Source of the DNA: Pseudomonas sp. P8_229
GTDB lineage: Bacteria; Pseudomonadota; Gammaproteobacteria; Pseudomonadales; Pseudomonadaceae
Direction: 5' to 3'
Length of the DNA stretch: 64,000 bases
Assembly (NCBI RefSeq): GCF_034008635.1
Contig: NZ_CP125378.1
Coordinates: 1,850,001 to 1,914,000 of the forward strand
Made by a program: the position numbers and the translations under genes. This document shows positions 1 to 9,965 of the stretch, piece by piece. The first letter of the stretch is position 1, and the number at the start of each line of letters is the position of its first letter. The notes below the pieces were generated by a model. The model worked only from the letters and a program-made list of their open reading frames with translations. It did not search any database and was not told the DNA's origin.

Positions 1-1663
1 CGGCGAACACGTCGCTGTAATCCCAGATGGCGCGAGCGCGATAGCCCCACGAGGTGGCCGTGGTGAAACCGTCGTTGTTGCAGTTGCTGGAAACGTTATC
101 GCGCGAAGCCCCCGGCCCGGCACCGTTGATGGTGGAGGTGTTGAGGATCTGCGAGCAGGTGTTGAGGCCGCCGGTCGATGGCAACTCACCCGGACCGAAC
201 ACTGGGTCGCGGCCGTAACGGGCTTCGGATTTGCTTTCCAGGCCACCGACGTGGGTCACACCGACTTCACCTACCAGGGTCAGACGGTTGGCACCCATCA
301 CCTGATCGAAGAAGTGCGTCAGGGTGGTTTGCAGTTGGGTGATCTCTTTGCGGTTGTAGCCGTGCAGGTCCTGGCCCGGCACACCGTTGAGGATCGACGC
401 ATTGGTCAACGCGCCACCCAGCGGCCGCACGCCGGCGAACAGGATGTCGGTGGAGTTCAACTGCACCGGCGCATTCGGCCGGTAGCTGACCTCACCGCTC
501 CACGCCGTACCGGTAGGCAGGGTGGTGGAGAAGCTCAGACCGTACAGGCGAATGTCTTCAGGGTATTCGATGAAGTATTCCGAGTTGCCCGCGACCACCA
601 GCGGCCCCAGCGCCTGGAACGGCCCTGGCAACGCCTTGACGCCGTTATAGATCGACTGCGGCGCACCGGTGGCGCTGAAGATCGGCGCACGGCTGTGGTA
701 GTTCATGAAGTAGGCACCGAACTCGGTGGCCAGCGGGTCGAACATGTACTTGGCAGACACGCCCCACTGCCCGCTGTCACGCGCGTTGCGGTTAGGCGAA
801 CGGCGCACCAGCACACCTTCATCGTTGACGTCGACGCCAGCGTTAGCCAACGGGCCGAGCGCGATGCCCGGAATCGTCGAACGCTTGTTCAGGACTCGCA
901 GGTTGTCGTCGCAACCGGTGGTCACGATGTCCGGCTGCGAGAAGAACGTGCCGCAGTTGTCGGTCACGGTTTTCTGCCAGTCGATCTGGTAGAAACCTTC
1001 GGCCGAGAGGTTTTCGGTGATGCTCTGGGACACGTAGAACATGTTGACCGGGATCAGGCCTTCCTTGATCTCGGCACCCGGACGGCGGAACGCGGAAACG
1101 TCGATCGGGTTGATCGAGTTGATGCCGCCGCCGATGAAGGTACTTTCACCCCAGTTCACCACCTGCTTGCCCAGACGCACCGAACCTGGCTCATCGGCAA
1201 TCGAGTAGTTGTGGTAAACGAAGGCGTCGAGGATCTGCCCGCCGGAAGAACGCGCCGCGACATCACGGTTGTGGTTGCTGACGTCCTTGTATTCCAGGTC
1301 CTGGTTCTGCAGCGCGAAGTCGTACCAGTATTTGCCCCGGACGAAGACCCCGGTGTCACCGTATTTCAGTTCGAGATCATGGATACCCTTGAAGATCTTC
1401 GAGAAGGCCTGGCCGCTCTTGAAGTTCAGGTGACCGTTGTCGGAAGTCTGGGACAGGCCCTTGCCGCCGTTGTTGACACCAATAAGATCCTTGTTCGGCT
1501 GCTGAGTCGAAATACTCATGCCCAGGGAGAGCGAGGAGTCGAACTGACCTTCGATTTCACCGACGTTGAAACTGACGCCGAATGCGGGCCCGGCGAGCGT
1601 AGAGGCAAGACTGACGGCCAGAGGCAGTTTAGCCCGGCGCCAGAACTGGTTTACTGATGTCAT
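1..1663 (-). CDS. DUF1302 family outer-membrane-like protein (3' end outside window)
   Basis: The minus strand is open from an ATG at 1661-1663 to the window edge, giving about 554 residues without a stop. The N-terminus (MTSVNQFWRRAKLPLAVSLA, then a hydrophobic stretch ending near AGPAFG) looks like a signal peptide. It is followed by the glycine/asparagine/aromatic-rich text typical of DUF1302 proteins, with segments such as FNVGEIEGQFDSSLSLG and VNWGESTFIGGGINSINP. Known members are predicted outer-membrane proteins found beside DUF1329 partners and linked to hydrophobic substrates. The acyl-CoA ligase immediately upstream fits that setting, but a role here is inference. The C-terminus is missing because of the window, not because of a lesion. 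Confidence 0.85.
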   Translation of the reverse strand, partial: MTSVNQFWRRAKLPLAVSLASTLAGPAFGVSFNVGEIEGQFDSSLSLGMSISTQQPNKDLIGVNNGGKGLSQTSDNGHLNFKSGQAFSKIFKGIHDLELKYGDTGVFVRGKYWYDFALQNQDLEYKDVSNHNRDVAARSSGGQILDAFVYHNYSIADEPGSVRLGKQVVNWGESTFIGGGINSINPIDVSAFRRPGAEIKEGLIPVNMFYVSQSITENLSAEGFYQIDWQKTVTDNCGTFFSQPDIVTTGCDDNLRVLNKRSTIPGIALGPLANAGVDVNDEGVLVRRSPNRNARDSGQWGVSAKYMFDPLATEFGAYFMNYHSRAPIFSATGAPQSIYNGVKALPGPFQALGPLVVAGNSEYFIEYPEDIRLYGLSFSTTLPTGTAWSGEVSYRPNAPVQLNSTDILFAGVRPLGGALTNASILNGVPGQDLHGYNRKEITQLQTTLTHFFDQVMGANRLTLVGEVGVTHVGGLESKSEARYGRDPVFGPGELPSTGGLNTCSQILNTSTINGAGPGASRDNVSSNCNNDGFTTATSWGYRARAIWDYSDVFA

Positions 1664-1946
1664 CGACGCTACTCCATGTGCATTATTGTTATGGCAGTGA
1701 GTACTTTTAAAAACGCCTGGAAGACCGGGAGCCAGTAGCCGCCCGACGTCACTCCAAAGTTGCATCGCCCCGTGTTGTGCGTGTGCCCCGTTCTTAAAAA
1801 TCCTTGAGCGGACTATAGCCAGCAGGTGGTATTGCTTGATCCCTCTAAAGTGTGATTTGCAGCTGCCGGCCACTCTGGAACAGTCCTTTCGCCAGTCCGA
1901 CACATGTCGGCCTCGCAAGGATGGCTGAAAATTTGAATTTAACAAG

Positions 1947-1992
1947 CCAAGCGCTTGCTTGGTGGGTCTGGCGCGCCGTTTTCGGCGCGCCA
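1947..1992 (-). terminator. Two stacked hairpins after the acyl-CoA ligase
   Basis: TGGCGCGCC-GTTTTC-GGCGCGCCA at 1969-1992 is a 9-bp perfect stem just past the ligase stop. CCAAGC-GCTT-GCTTGG at 1947-1962 is a second stem. Reading on the minus strand, the second is followed by an AT-rich tract with T runs, which suits a terminator. The rest of the 337-base gap (1664-2000) holds the DUF1302 promoter region; no clear operator was seen in it. Confidence 0.55.
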
Positions 1993-2000
1993 GCAGACGC

Positions 2001-3683
2001 TCAGAGCGTCGAGAGGAAGGTGCTGTTGTTGGCCTGCCATTCGGTGATGTCGAGGCGGATGCGCTTCTTGTCGAGTTTACCGACACTGGTCTTGGGAATT
2101 TCAGTAACAAGGGCGATCTGGCTCGGAATCGCCCACTTGCTCAGGTGCCCCAACTCCACGAATGGCTTGAGGTGTTCCTTGAGCTCGCGCGCGCCGATCA
2201 CGTGCCCTTCGCGGATCACCAGCAGCGCAAACGGGCGCTCGCCCCACTGCGGATCGGCGATGCCCACCACTGCTACTTCACGTACCGCCGCGTGACGGCT
2301 GATCAGGTCCTCGAGGTCCAGCGAGGAAATCCACTCGCCGCCGGTCTTGATTACGTCTTTGATCCGGTCACGGATGTCGATCACGCCCATGCTGTCGAGT
2401 GTCGCCACATCACCGGTGTGCAACCAGCCACCAGCCCACAGTTCGGCGCCCTTCTGCGGCTCGTTGAAATAACCTTCGGTGAGCCACGGCGCACGCAGCA
2501 CCAGTTCACCCTGGGTCTCGCCGTCGGCCGGGAGAAAGTTACCCTCGGCATCGACAATCGCCGCTTCGACCAGCGGCCCCGGCACACCGGCCTTGATCCG
2601 GTAAGTGGTGCGCTCGTCTTCGGTGCCGGCCATCAGTTCGTCATTCAGATGCGCGCATGAGACCAGTGGCCCGGTCTCCGACATGCCGTACGCCGCCGTC
2701 AGTTGAATGCCCCGGGACTTGGCGGTTTCATACAACGTGCGATTGAGCGCGCTGCCACCGATGACGATTTTCCAGCCACCAAAATCGGTGCCCTGCGCGC
2801 CTTTAGCGTTGAGCAGCATTTGCAGGATGGTCGGCACGCAGTGGGAGAACGTGACCTTCTCCTTGCGCCACAGCTCGACCAGGAATTCAGGGTCGTAACG
2901 CCCCGGATAAACCTGCTTGAGCCCGAGCATGGTCGCCACGTATGGCAGGCCCCAGGCATGCACATGGAACATCGGGGTAATCGGCATGTACACGTCGTTG
3001 GTGCCGAGCAGCCGCACGCTGTCGATCGCGCCCATGATGGTCGACACGCCCATGGTGTGCAGCACCAGTTGCCGATGGGTGAAGTACACGCCCTTCGGGT
3101 TGCCGGTGGTGCCGGTGGTGTAGAACGTGGTGGCGACCGAGTTTTCGTCGAAGTCCTGGAAGTCGTACTGCGTGCTGGCGGCGGCCAGCAGTTGCTCGTA
3201 CTCGCCGACCAGGTTCGGCAGCTCGGCAGTCTTCTCCGGCAGATCGGTCAGCAGCAGGGTTTTCTCCACCGTGGTCAGGTGCGGCGCGATGGCCTGGTAC
3301 AGCCCGACAAACTCGCTGTTGACCAGCACGAAGCGGTCCTCGGCGTGGTTCATGGTGTAGAGGATCTGCTCCGGCGAGAGGCGCACGTTGATGGTGTGGA
3401 TCACCGCGCCGATCATCGGGATGGCGAACATGCATTCCAGGTAGCGATGGCTGTCCCAGTCCATCACCGCCACGGTGTCACCCGCCTTCACCCCGGCCTC
3501 CGTCAACACGTTGGCTAGCCGCGCCACGCGCTCGATCAGGGTCGGATAGCTGTAGCGCAACTGGTCTCGGTAGATGATCTCGCGGGTTTTCTCGTAACGG
3601 GCGCCGGACATCAGCAGCCGTTTGATCAGCAATGGATACTGGTAGGCCCCATCGGCCGGGGGAATGACGCGAGTCTGCAACAT
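2001..3683 (-). CDS. Medium/long-chain fatty acid--CoA ligase (AlkK-like, AMP-binding family)
   Basis: 560 residues, the usual length of AlkK-type acyl-CoA synthetases. The enzyme activates a fatty acid with ATP to an acyl-adenylate and transfers it to CoA, feeding beta-oxidation. Visible motifs are the AMP/P-loop motif [14 protein letters not shown] near residue 190, the adenylation motif [10 protein letters not shown] near residue 330, [12 protein letters not shown] near residue 420, [19 protein letters not shown] near 435, and the C-terminal lysine motif [12 protein letters not shown]. It starts at ATG 3681-3683 and is transcribed toward the DUF1302 gene, separated from it by a hairpin. 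Chain-length preference cannot be read from the sequence. Confidence 0.9.
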   Translation of the reverse strand: MLQTRVIPPADGAYQYPLLIKRLLMSGARYEKTREIIYRDQLRYSYPTLIERVARLANVLTEAGVKAGDTVAVMDWDSHRYLECMFAIPMIGAVIHTINVRLSPEQILYTMNHAEDRFVLVNSEFVGLYQAIAPHLTTVEKTLLLTDLPEKTAELPNLVGEYEQLLAAASTQYDFQDFDENSVATTFYTTGTTGNPKGVYFTHRQLVLHTMGVSTIMGAIDSVRLLGTNDVYMPITPMFHVHAWGLPYVATMLGLKQVYPGRYDPEFLVELWRKEKVTFSHCVPTILQMLLNAKGAQGTDFGGWKIVIGGSALNRTLYETAKSRGIQLTAAYGMSETGPLVSCAHLNDELMAGTEDERTTYRIKAGVPGPLVEAAIVDAEGNFLPADGETQGELVLRAPWLTEGYFNEPQKGAELWAGGWLHTGDVATLDSMGVIDIRDRIKDVIKTGGEWISSLDLEDLISRHAAVREVAVVGIADPQWGERPFALLVIREGHVIGARELKEHLKPFVELGHLSKWAIPSQIALVTEIPKTSVGKLDKKRIRLDITEWQANNSTFLSTL

Positions 3684-3829
3684 ATGAATCCCTTTTCTGG
3701 CTGCACGGTGTTGGCGTAGAGAGCATTACTCTAGAGCCGTTATACCCCAGCCAAATCAGCCAAAGGAATGATTTGCAGAACCGTACAAATGCTAGCTTTG
3801 CGCCAGCATTTGCCGGTATTCAGCGCCGA

Positions 3830-5014
3830 TCAGGCCGTTTGCCCTACAGCCGCTTCGGAAGGAATGCGTGGGAAAAACACGGCAGCGAGGAAGGTCAACG
3901 CGCCGAAACCCGCCAGAATCAAGTAAAGCCCGACAAAACCATGGCGCGGTTCGACATAGGCAATCAGCGGAATCGCCGTTGCGCTGGCGCCGAACGACAG
4001 GCAGTAACGCAGGGCGAAGACCCGTGACTGCCACTGCGGCGCAACGAAATTGGCGACCATCGAATCGTTCACCGTCACCTGACCGAACACCACGAACATG
4101 AACGCCGCACCGAGCACGATCACTGCCCAGCCATCGACATACGCCATGGCGTACAACAGCGGCGCCTGAAACAGCGTCAACACAATAAACGGCCATTTCA
4201 GGCTGACCCGGTGCAGCACCTGGCCGATGCTCAATTGCGCCACCGCACCGAAGGCGTACGCCAGGCTGACCACCACGCCAAGGGTTTGCGGCGAGGCGAA
4301 CAAGTCATGCAGACGCTCCTGAAACAGCTTCGGGTAGGTCATGGTCGTGGCATTGAACACCACGCCGCCGGTGGCAATGGCCAGCGCCAGCACCGTGAAC
4401 ACCATGACCATCGAAATCCGTTGCCCCGCAACGCCTTTCAGGGCGGTGTGCGGACGCCGCGGGATCGGCTCCTCACGCACCTGCAAGGCAAAACCGATTC
4501 CCAGCACAATTGCCACCACCCCCGGTAACACGAACGCTGAACGCCAGCCGAACTGCGCCACCAGCAACCCGGTGATCAGCGCCGAAAACGCCACGCCAAG
4601 GTTGCCCCACATGCCGTTGATGCCGATCTCCCGCCCACGGTTCTGTGCATAAGCCACCAGCATAGCGGTGCCCACCGGGTGATAGATCGCTGCAAAAATG
4701 CCAATCAGGGTCAGCCCCACTACCAGCATCGTCGGGCCAGTGCTCAGCCCGGTGAAGATCGCCGAGGCGCCAATGCCGAAGAAAAACACCAGCATCATCT
4801 GCCGCCGACTCCAGTGATCACCTAACCAGCCAGCCGGTAGCGAGCAGGCGCCAAAGGCAATGAAGCCGCCCAGCGACAGGCCGATCAGCGCGGCGTAGTC
4901 GAGACCAAAAGCCTGGGTCATGCCGAGCACGGCGGCGGGAAAAATCAGCATGAACATGTGATCGATCACATGGGCGGCGTTGACATAACGTATGACGTTT
5001 CGAGATTGGTTCAT
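3830..5014 (-). CDS. MFS transporter, Fsr-like
   Basis: 394 residues with about twelve hydrophobic segments, an inner-membrane major facilitator. A motif-A-like loop (GWLGDHWSRRQ) lies between segments 2 and 3. The N-terminal pattern (HVIDHMFMLIFPAAV, then IFAAIYHPVGTAML) resembles the fosmidomycin-resistance/cyanate-type MFS subgroup. The same style of HP(V/E) loop recurs in the Fsr-like gene at 49280-50497. It is divergent from the AraC regulator starting at 5115, with about 100 bases between starts, so that regulator probably controls it. The substrate is unknown. The stop lies just inside the AT-rich gap before the ligase promoter (3684-3829). Confidence 0.85.
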   Translation of the reverse strand: MNQSRNVIRYVNAAHVIDHMFMLIFPAAVLGMTQAFGLDYAALIGLSLGGFIAFGACSLPAGWLGDHWSRRQMMLVFFFGIGASAIFTGLSTGPTMLVVGLTLIGIFAAIYHPVGTAMLVAYAQNRGREIGINGMWGNLGVAFSALITGLLVAQFGWRSAFVLPGVVAIVLGIGFALQVREEPIPRRPHTALKGVAGQRISMVMVFTVLALAIATGGVVFNATTMTYPKLFQERLHDLFASPQTLGVVVSLAYAFGAVAQLSIGQVLHRVSLKWPFIVLTLFQAPLLYAMAYVDGWAVIVLGAAFMFVVFGQVTVNDSMVANFVAPQWQSRVFALRYCLSFGASATAIPLIAYVEPRHGFVGLYLILAGFGALTFLAAVFFPRIPSEAAVGQTA

Positions 5015-5114
5015 GGCGGCACGCTTGTGTTTGTTATGGGCGGATGGTTGTCAGCGGCTCTATGCTAAGTTGGCGACAAAGCGCATACCTGCCAACCAAG
5101 TCATCGAATCAGAC

Positions 5115-5879
5115 ATGTTAATCACCCATTTCGAACACGGCCCGGTGAGTGCCTATCCCCGGGATTATCTGGACGGCGCACACCAGCCGCTGCACCTGCA
5201 CCGCGAGGCGCAGTTGCTGTATGCCGTCAGAGGGATCATGCGCGTGGTCACCGATCTGGGTGCCTGGGTGATTCCGCCGAGCCGCGCGGTGTGGATTGCG
5301 CCACAAGTCGCACACGAGATATTCATGTCCGGCGACGTGCAGATGCGCTCACTGTTCATCGCCCCCGAGCTGTCACCGGCCAGCCTGCAACAGTGCTGCG
5401 TGCTGGCGGTAACGCCGCTGCTGCGCGAGTTGATCCTGCGCGCCGTACAGGGCCCGCCGCACGCGGACAATCCGCTGATCCAGCAGTTGATGCTGGAAGA
5501 ACTGGCCAGCCTGGAAAACCTGCCGCTGCACATTCCGATGCCGACTGACCGGCGCCTGCAGAACATCTGTCTGGCGCTGCTGCACACACCCGATCACCCC
5601 AACACCCTGGAAGACTGGGCGCAACAGGTCGGTGCCAGCTCACGCACCCTGGCGCGGCTGTTCCAACGACAACTGAAGATGAGCTTCAACGCCTGGCGCC
5701 AGCAACTGCGCCTGATGGAAGCCCTGCCGCGCCTGCTCGCCGGGGACAGCGTGCAAAGCGTGGCACGGGACTTGGGTTACGGCAGCGCGCGGGCGTTCAG
5801 CGCGATGTTTCGCCGTTTGCTCGGGGAGAATCCGCGCGAATACCTCAACAACCTGAGCAAACTCAGCGAACTGTTGTAG
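5115..5879 (+). CDS. AraC-family transcriptional regulator with N-terminal cupin domain
   Basis: 254 residues from ATG 5115. The frame is open further upstream to 4992, but that extension overlaps the divergent transporter and does not look like protein. The N-terminal half is a cupin-type sensor (QPLHLHREAQLLYAVRGIMR, then WVIPPSRAVWIAPQVAHEI). The C-terminal ~100 residues carry the two AraC helix-turn-helices (LEDWAQQVGASSRTLARLFQ and the typical second helix RDLGYGSARAFSAMFRRLLG). It is divergent from the MFS gene, the usual layout for a local activator and its transporter target. The effector is unknown. Confidence 0.9.
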   Translation: MLITHFEHGPVSAYPRDYLDGAHQPLHLHREAQLLYAVRGIMRVVTDLGAWVIPPSRAVWIAPQVAHEIFMSGDVQMRSLFIAPELSPASLQQCCVLAVTPLLRELILRAVQGPPHADNPLIQQLMLEELASLENLPLHIPMPTDRRLQNICLALLHTPDHPNTLEDWAQQVGASSRTLARLFQRQLKMSFNAWRQQLRLMEALPRLLAGDSVQSVARDLGYGSARAFSAMFRRLLGENPREYLNNLSKLSELL

Positions 5880-5894
5880 GAATCGCCTCGCTCC

Positions 5895-5985
5895 CCTGTG
5901 GGAGCGGGCTTGCTCGCGAAAGCGGTCTTCCAGTCACCTCTGAAGTCGACTGATCCGACGCATTCGCGAGCAAGCCCGCACACAC
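5895..5985. repeat. Paired REP element (type GTGGGAGCGGGCTTGCTCGCG)
   Basis: GTGGGAGCGGGCTTGCTCGCGAA on the left faces TTCGCGAGCAAGCCCGC on the right, about 50 bases apart. This is an inverted REP doublet between the convergent araC-type and LysE genes. The same unit recurs at 20301, 36524 and 60908. Confidence 0.9.
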
Positions 5986-6004
5986 AGTTGATCGCGGTGC
6001 TTAC

Positions 6005-6634
6005 TCAGTGCATCTCGGTGAACGCGAGTTTCACGCCGATGGCGATCAGCACCGCGCCCATGGTGCGGTCGAACCAGTGGCCCATGCGGGCGAAACCGGC
6101 ACGCACGCGTTGCTGACTGAACAGCATCGCCACCAGGCAGAACCAGACAGCCGTCGCAACGGCGAGGTAAACCCCGTAACCGGCCTGCACCGCCAGCGGG
6201 GTGTGCGGGTTGATCACCACGGTGAACAGCGAGAGGAAGAACAGCGTGGCTTTCGGGTTCAGGCCGTTGGTGACGAAGCCAGAAGTGAAAGCGCCGCGCG
6301 CGGTACGTACACCGGCCTCCTTGTGCAGATCGTCAGTGACGGGTTTCGCCGGTTGCGCGCGCAAGGCCTTGAAGCCGATGTACAGCAGGTAAGCGGCAGC
6401 CGCCCATTTCAATGCGTTGAACAGCACGATCGACTGCGACACGATCAGGCCGATGCCCAACAGCGAATAGCCCACGTGCAGGAAAATCGCCGTGCCTACG
6501 CCCAATGCGGTCCAGGTGCCCGCGCGTCGGCCATGGGTCACGCTCTCGCGCACCACCACGGCAAAGTCCGGGCCCGGGCTGGCCACGGCCAGCAGATGGA
6601 TCAGTGCAACGGTCAAGAACTCGGTCCAGTACAT
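6005..6634 (-). CDS. LysE/RhtB-family amino-acid exporter
   Basis: 209 residues and about six hydrophobic helices, the standard size for LysE/RhtB proteins, which export amino acids or related metabolites through the inner membrane. The N-terminus MYWTEFLTVALIHLLAVASP, followed by the GPDF motif, is the family signature. GFVTNGLNPKATLFFLSLFT, near residue 115, is the second. The start at 6634 is chosen because AGAGGAG sits just upstream. A longer reading to 6823 would run through a repeat element and is rejected. The substrate cannot be named. It is flanked by REP-type repeats on both sides. Confidence 0.9.
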   Translation of the reverse strand: MYWTEFLTVALIHLLAVASPGPDFAVVVRESVTHGRRAGTWTALGVGTAIFLHVGYSLLGIGLIVSQSIVLFNALKWAAAAYLLYIGFKALRAQPAKPVTDDLHKEAGVRTARGAFTSGFVTNGLNPKATLFFLSLFTVVINPHTPLAVQAGYGVYLAVATAVWFCLVAMLFSQQRVRAGFARMGHWFDRTMGAVLIAIGVKLAFTEMH

Positions 6635-6690
6635 GGGGGCTCCTCTGGGGCAGCTTGGTCTATTAAAAAATCTGTAGGAAACGCAGTTAC

Positions 6691-6822
6691 TGTGGTGAGG
6701 GGATTTATCCCCGACCGACTGCGCAGCAGTCGCAAACCCATTGCTTGCGGTGCGCCTGAAACACCCAAAAAAATGTTTTTGGGGCTGCTTCGCAGCCATC
6801 GGGGATAAATCCCCTCGCCACA
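6691..6822. repeat. Paired repeat element (type GGGGATTTATCCCCG)
   Basis: GTGAGGGGATTTATCCCCG at the left is inverted as CGGGGATAAATCCCCTCGCCA at the right. Inner arms (GCGCAGCAGTCGC and GGGCTGCTTCGCAGCC) form small palindromes. Related copies are at 9800, 15971 and 59671. Confidence 0.9.
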
Positions 6823-6940
6823 AAGTTATTCACTTGGCGATGTATCGCATGAGACTTTCGGGCGCTGTGCGTAACCAATTGTTTCATCTGGTAGGCTCGG
6901 CAGATTACGCCTTCCGTTCACCGCACAAAAGGTACAGTTG

Positions 6941-7906
6941 ATGACGAACCCGCGCCGCGCCGTATTCCTTGATCACCCGTCTCTGGATCTCGGCGATCTC
7001 GACCTCAGCCCGTTGCGCGCCTGCTTCAGCGACCTGCAACTGTTCGCCCAGACCTTGCCCGAACAGGTCAGCGAGCGCCTGCAAGGTGCCACCGTGGCGA
7101 TCACCAACAAGATCCGTATCGACGCCGCCGCGATGGCCGCCAACCCCGATCTGAAGCTGATCCTGATCACCGCCACCGGCACCAACAACGTCGATCTGGA
7201 AGCGGCCCGCTCCCACGGCATCACCGTGTGCAACTGTCAGGGTTACGGCACGCCGTCGGTGGCGCAACACACGATCATGTTGCTGCTCAACCTCGCCACG
7301 CGCCTGGCTGACTACCAGAAAGCGGTGGGCGAAGGTCGCTGGCAGCAGGCAAAACAGTTCTGCCTGCTGGACTACCCGATCGTCGAACTGGAAGGCAAAA
7401 CCCTCGGCCTGCTCGGTCACGGCGAACTCGGCGGCGCCGTCGCGCGACTGGCCGAAGCATTTGGCATGCGCGTACTGCTCGGGCAGATTCCGGGCCGCCC
7501 TGCCCGCGCGGATCGCCTGCCGCTGGAGGCGTTACTGCCACAGGTCGACGCCCTGACCCTGCATTGCCCGCTCAACGAACACACCCGGCACTTCATCGGT
7601 GCACACGAACTGGCGGCGATGAAACCCGGCGCCTTTGTGGTCAACACCGCCCGTGGAGGTCTGATCGACGAACAAGCCCTGGCTGATGCTTTGCGCAACG
7701 GCCATCTCGGCGGCGCGGCCACCGATGTGCTGAGCGTCGAACCACCGGTCAACGGCAATCCATTGCTGGCCGCCGATATTCCACGCCTTATAGTCACCCC
7801 GCACAACGCCTGGGGCAGTCGCGAGGCGCGGCAGCGCATCGTCGGCCAATTGAGCGAAAACGCGCAGGCGTTCTTCAGCGGTAAAGCGCTGCGGGTCGTC
7901 AGTTGA
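6941..7906 (+). CDS. D-2-hydroxyacid dehydrogenase (glycerate dehydrogenase/hydroxypyruvate reductase-like)
   Basis: 321 residues from ATG 6941 (a TTG directly before it is possible but unneeded). The protein has the two-domain D-2-hydroxyacid dehydrogenase layout. The Rossmann motif is [10 protein letters not shown] near residue 155. The catalytic arginine is in NTARGG (Arg238), the glutamate in DVLSVEPP (Glu267) and the histidine in VTPHNAWGS (His288). NAD(P)H-linked reduction of hydroxypyruvate or glyoxylate is the likely reaction; the exact substrate is inferred from overall resemblance to HprA-type enzymes. The following gene, rsmC, starts 33 bases downstream with its own strong ribosome site. 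Confidence 0.87.
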   Translation: MTNPRRAVFLDHPSLDLGDLDLSPLRACFSDLQLFAQTLPEQVSERLQGATVAITNKIRIDAAAMAANPDLKLILITATGTNNVDLEAARSHGITVCNCQGYGTPSVAQHTIMLLLNLATRLADYQKAVGEGRWQQAKQFCLLDYPIVELEGKTLGLLGHGELGGAVARLAEAFGMRVLLGQIPGRPARADRLPLEALLPQVDALTLHCPLNEHTRHFIGAHELAAMKPGAFVVNTARGGLIDEQALADALRNGHLGGAATDVLSVEPPVNGNPLLAADIPRLIVTPHNAWGSREARQRIVGQLSENAQAFFSGKALRVVS

Positions 7907-7938
7907 TAAACTGCGGCACTTTTTTCCAAGGAGCAGTT

Positions 7939-8937
7939 ATGGATCCGCGCAGTGAAGTACTGCTTCGTCAGCCCGAGTTATTCCAGGGTTCGCTGTTGTT
8001 GGCCGGTTTGCCCGCCGACGATTTGCTCGGGCGCCTGCCCAATGCGTTCGGCTGGTGCTGGCATGCCGGTGACCAGGCCGCACTCGATGTGCGCTTCGAA
8101 GGTCGCAGCCACTTTGGCGTGAACGTGCCGGAGCGCGAGTTCGACAGCGCCGTGGTGTTTTTGCCCAAGTCCAAGGATTTGACCGACTACATCCTCAACG
8201 CAGTGGCCGCGCGTCTGGCCGGGCGTGAGGTGTTTCTGGTAGGGGAAAAGCGCAGCGGTATCGAAGGCGCATCGAAACAGCTCAACCTGTTCGGCAAACC
8301 ACGCAAACTTGACAGCGCGCGCCATTGCCAACTGTGGCAGGTCACCGTGGCCAACGCGCCGCAAGCCAAATCACTGGAAAGCCTGGCGCAGACCTATGAG
8401 TTGCCGCTGGCCGAAGGCCCGTTGAAAGTCATCAGCCTGCCGGGCGTGTTCAGCCATGGTCGACTGGATCGCGGCAGCGCCCTGCTGCTGGAGCATCTGG
8501 ACAAACTGCCGAGCGGTCATCTGCTGGATTTCGGTTGTGGAGCGGGCGTGTTGGGCGCTGCGGTAAAACGTCGGTATCCGCACAATCAGGTCACTTTGCT
8601 CGACGTCGATGCGTTCGCCGCCGCCAGCAGTCGCCTGACATTGGCTGCCAACGGTCTGGAAGCGGAGGTGCTGACCGGTGATGGCATCGACGCCGCGCCG
8701 ATGGGTTTGAACGCGATTCTGAGCAACCCGCCGTTCCATGTCGGGGTTCATACCGATTATTTCGCCACCGAAAACTTGCTGCGAAAAGCGGCGAAACATC
8801 TGAAAAACGGCGGCGAACTGCGCTTGGTCGCGAACAGCTTCCTGAAGTATCAGCCACTGATCGAAGAGCATCTGGGCGTGTGTGCGATCAAGGCTGAAGG
8901 CAATGGTTTCCGCATCTACCGCGCCAAGCGTGGCTGA
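7939..8937 (+). CDS. rsmC: 16S rRNA m2G1207 methyltransferase RsmC
   Basis: 332 residues from ATG 7939, preceded by AAGGAG at a good distance. RsmC has a degenerate N-terminal methyltransferase-like half and an active C-terminal half. Here the C-terminal half shows the SAM-binding motif [15 protein letters not shown] near residue 195 and the catalytic [11 protein letters not shown] near residue 265, which is specific to the RsmC/RlmG group. It methylates the exocyclic amine of G1207 in small-subunit rRNA during ribosome assembly. Nothing unusual in length or motifs. Confidence 0.92.
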   Translation: MDPRSEVLLRQPELFQGSLLLAGLPADDLLGRLPNAFGWCWHAGDQAALDVRFEGRSHFGVNVPEREFDSAVVFLPKSKDLTDYILNAVAARLAGREVFLVGEKRSGIEGASKQLNLFGKPRKLDSARHCQLWQVTVANAPQAKSLESLAQTYELPLAEGPLKVISLPGVFSHGRLDRGSALLLEHLDKLPSGHLLDFGCGAGVLGAAVKRRYPHNQVTLLDVDAFAAASSRLTLAANGLEAEVLTGDGIDAAPMGLNAILSNPPFHVGVHTDYFATENLLRKAAKHLKNGGELRLVANSFLKYQPLIEEHLGVCAIKAEGNGFRIYRAKRG

Positions 8938-8959
8938 AAATTAGCACTTGCCGAATGGG

Positions 8960-9170
8960 TTCTGCCTAGGCAGAATCCGCTCCGTCCTAGGGGAGTAGTC
9001 TCCCACGAGCGCCAAGCTCGTCCGGCATACGTCAACATACTTGATCCTCAGATCATGGCGTATGCGACCCAAGCGTCCGCACCAGACGGATCGCAGGGTT
9101 TGACAAGACCTATGACACGCACACCTTACCCGGGGCGGGAAGGCTGTACGTGTCATAGCCGTGTCGACCC
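8960..9170 (+). promoter_or_regulatory. yybP-ykoY manganese riboswitch
   Basis: The 250-base gap before the TMEM165/GDT1 gene carries the hallmarks of this aptamer. The conserved GGGGAGTAG is at about 8992. The downstream GTCAACATACTTG lies near 9031, complementary ATAC/GTAT helices follow, and a GC-rich CCCGGGGCGGGAAGG closing element sits near 9130. Known members sense Mn2+ and switch on Mn export genes, which matches the gene downstream. Boundaries are approximate. Confidence 0.85.
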
Positions 9171-9188
9171 GCCCCTTAGGAAATCCTG

Positions 9189-9773
9189 ATGCTGGACTCA
9201 TTACTCGTTCCCACCGCAATCGTTGCCTTGGCCGAAATCGGCGACAAGACGCAACTGCTCGCGCTGATTCTCGCCGCTCGCTTTCGCAAACCCTGGCCGA
9301 TCATTGCCGGTATCGTCGCCGCGACCTTGGCCAACCACGCAGCAGCCGGTGCGGTAGGCGCCTGGTTCGGCAGTTTCTTCTCAGACTCGGTCCTGCACTG
9401 GATTCTCGCCGCAAGCTTCACCGCCACTGCCCTGTGGACCCTGGTCCCGGACAAGATGGACGACGATGAAGCCAGCACTGCGCGCAAGTTCGGGCCTTTC
9501 CTGACGACGCTGATTGCGTTCTTCCTGGCCGAAATGGGCGACAAGACTCAGGTCGCCACGGTGATGCTGGCGGCGCAATACCCTGAGCTGTGGCTGGTAA
9601 TTATCGGTACGACGGCGGGCATGTTGATTGCCAACGTGCCGGTGGTATTGGCGGGTAATTTTGCCGCGGACAAATTGCCGCTGACCTTGATCCGTCGCCT
9701 GGCGGCTTCGGCGTTCTTCATTCTGGCGATCGTTGCGGTGTACAAGGCGATGCAGAGCAGTGGCTGGGTTTAA
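9189..9773 (+). CDS. TMEM165/GDT1-family manganese exporter (UPF0016)
   Basis: 194 residues. The family signature E-x-G-D-K-T appears twice, in LAEIGDKTQLLALILAARF near residue 15 and FLAEMGDKTQVATVMLAAQ near residue 115. This shows the internal duplication of two three-helix units expected of UPF0016. Family members are inner-membrane cation (Mn2+/Ca2+) transporters. The manganese riboswitch immediately upstream argues strongly for Mn2+ export under excess. The start is ATG 9189, preceded by AGGAAA. A repeat element follows the stop. Confidence 0.92.
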   Translation: MLDSLLVPTAIVALAEIGDKTQLLALILAARFRKPWPIIAGIVAATLANHAAAGAVGAWFGSFFSDSVLHWILAASFTATALWTLVPDKMDDDEASTARKFGPFLTTLIAFFLAEMGDKTQVATVMLAAQYPELWLVIIGTTAGMLIANVPVVLAGNFAADKLPLTLIRRLAASAFFILAIVAVYKAMQSSGWV

Positions 9774-9799
9774 CTTCATCTACTGAACTACCCACAACC

Positions 9800-9931
9800 T
9801 GTGGCGAGGGGATTTATCCCCGATGGGGCTGCGAAGCAGCCCCAAACCTAAACTGCGGTATGCCTGACACTCTGAGACATCAGGTTTTGGGCGCGCTTCG
9901 CACCCCATCGGGGATAAATCCCTTCACCACA
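9800..9931. repeat. Paired repeat element (type GGGGATTTATCCCCG)
   Basis: GTGGCGAGGGGATTTATCCC and inverted CGGGGATAAATCCCTTCACC bracket two smaller palindromes. It sits between the convergent GDT1 and M48 genes. Confidence 0.9.
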
Positions 9932-9965
9932 ATCAATCCCATCAGGCACAGGAACTGCGACGGAC

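Noticed and set aside
251..1657. 468-residue plus-strand frame
   Set aside because: Antisense to the DUF1302 gene; composition rich in Arg, Val and Gln without domains, as expected of a GC-rich shadow frame.
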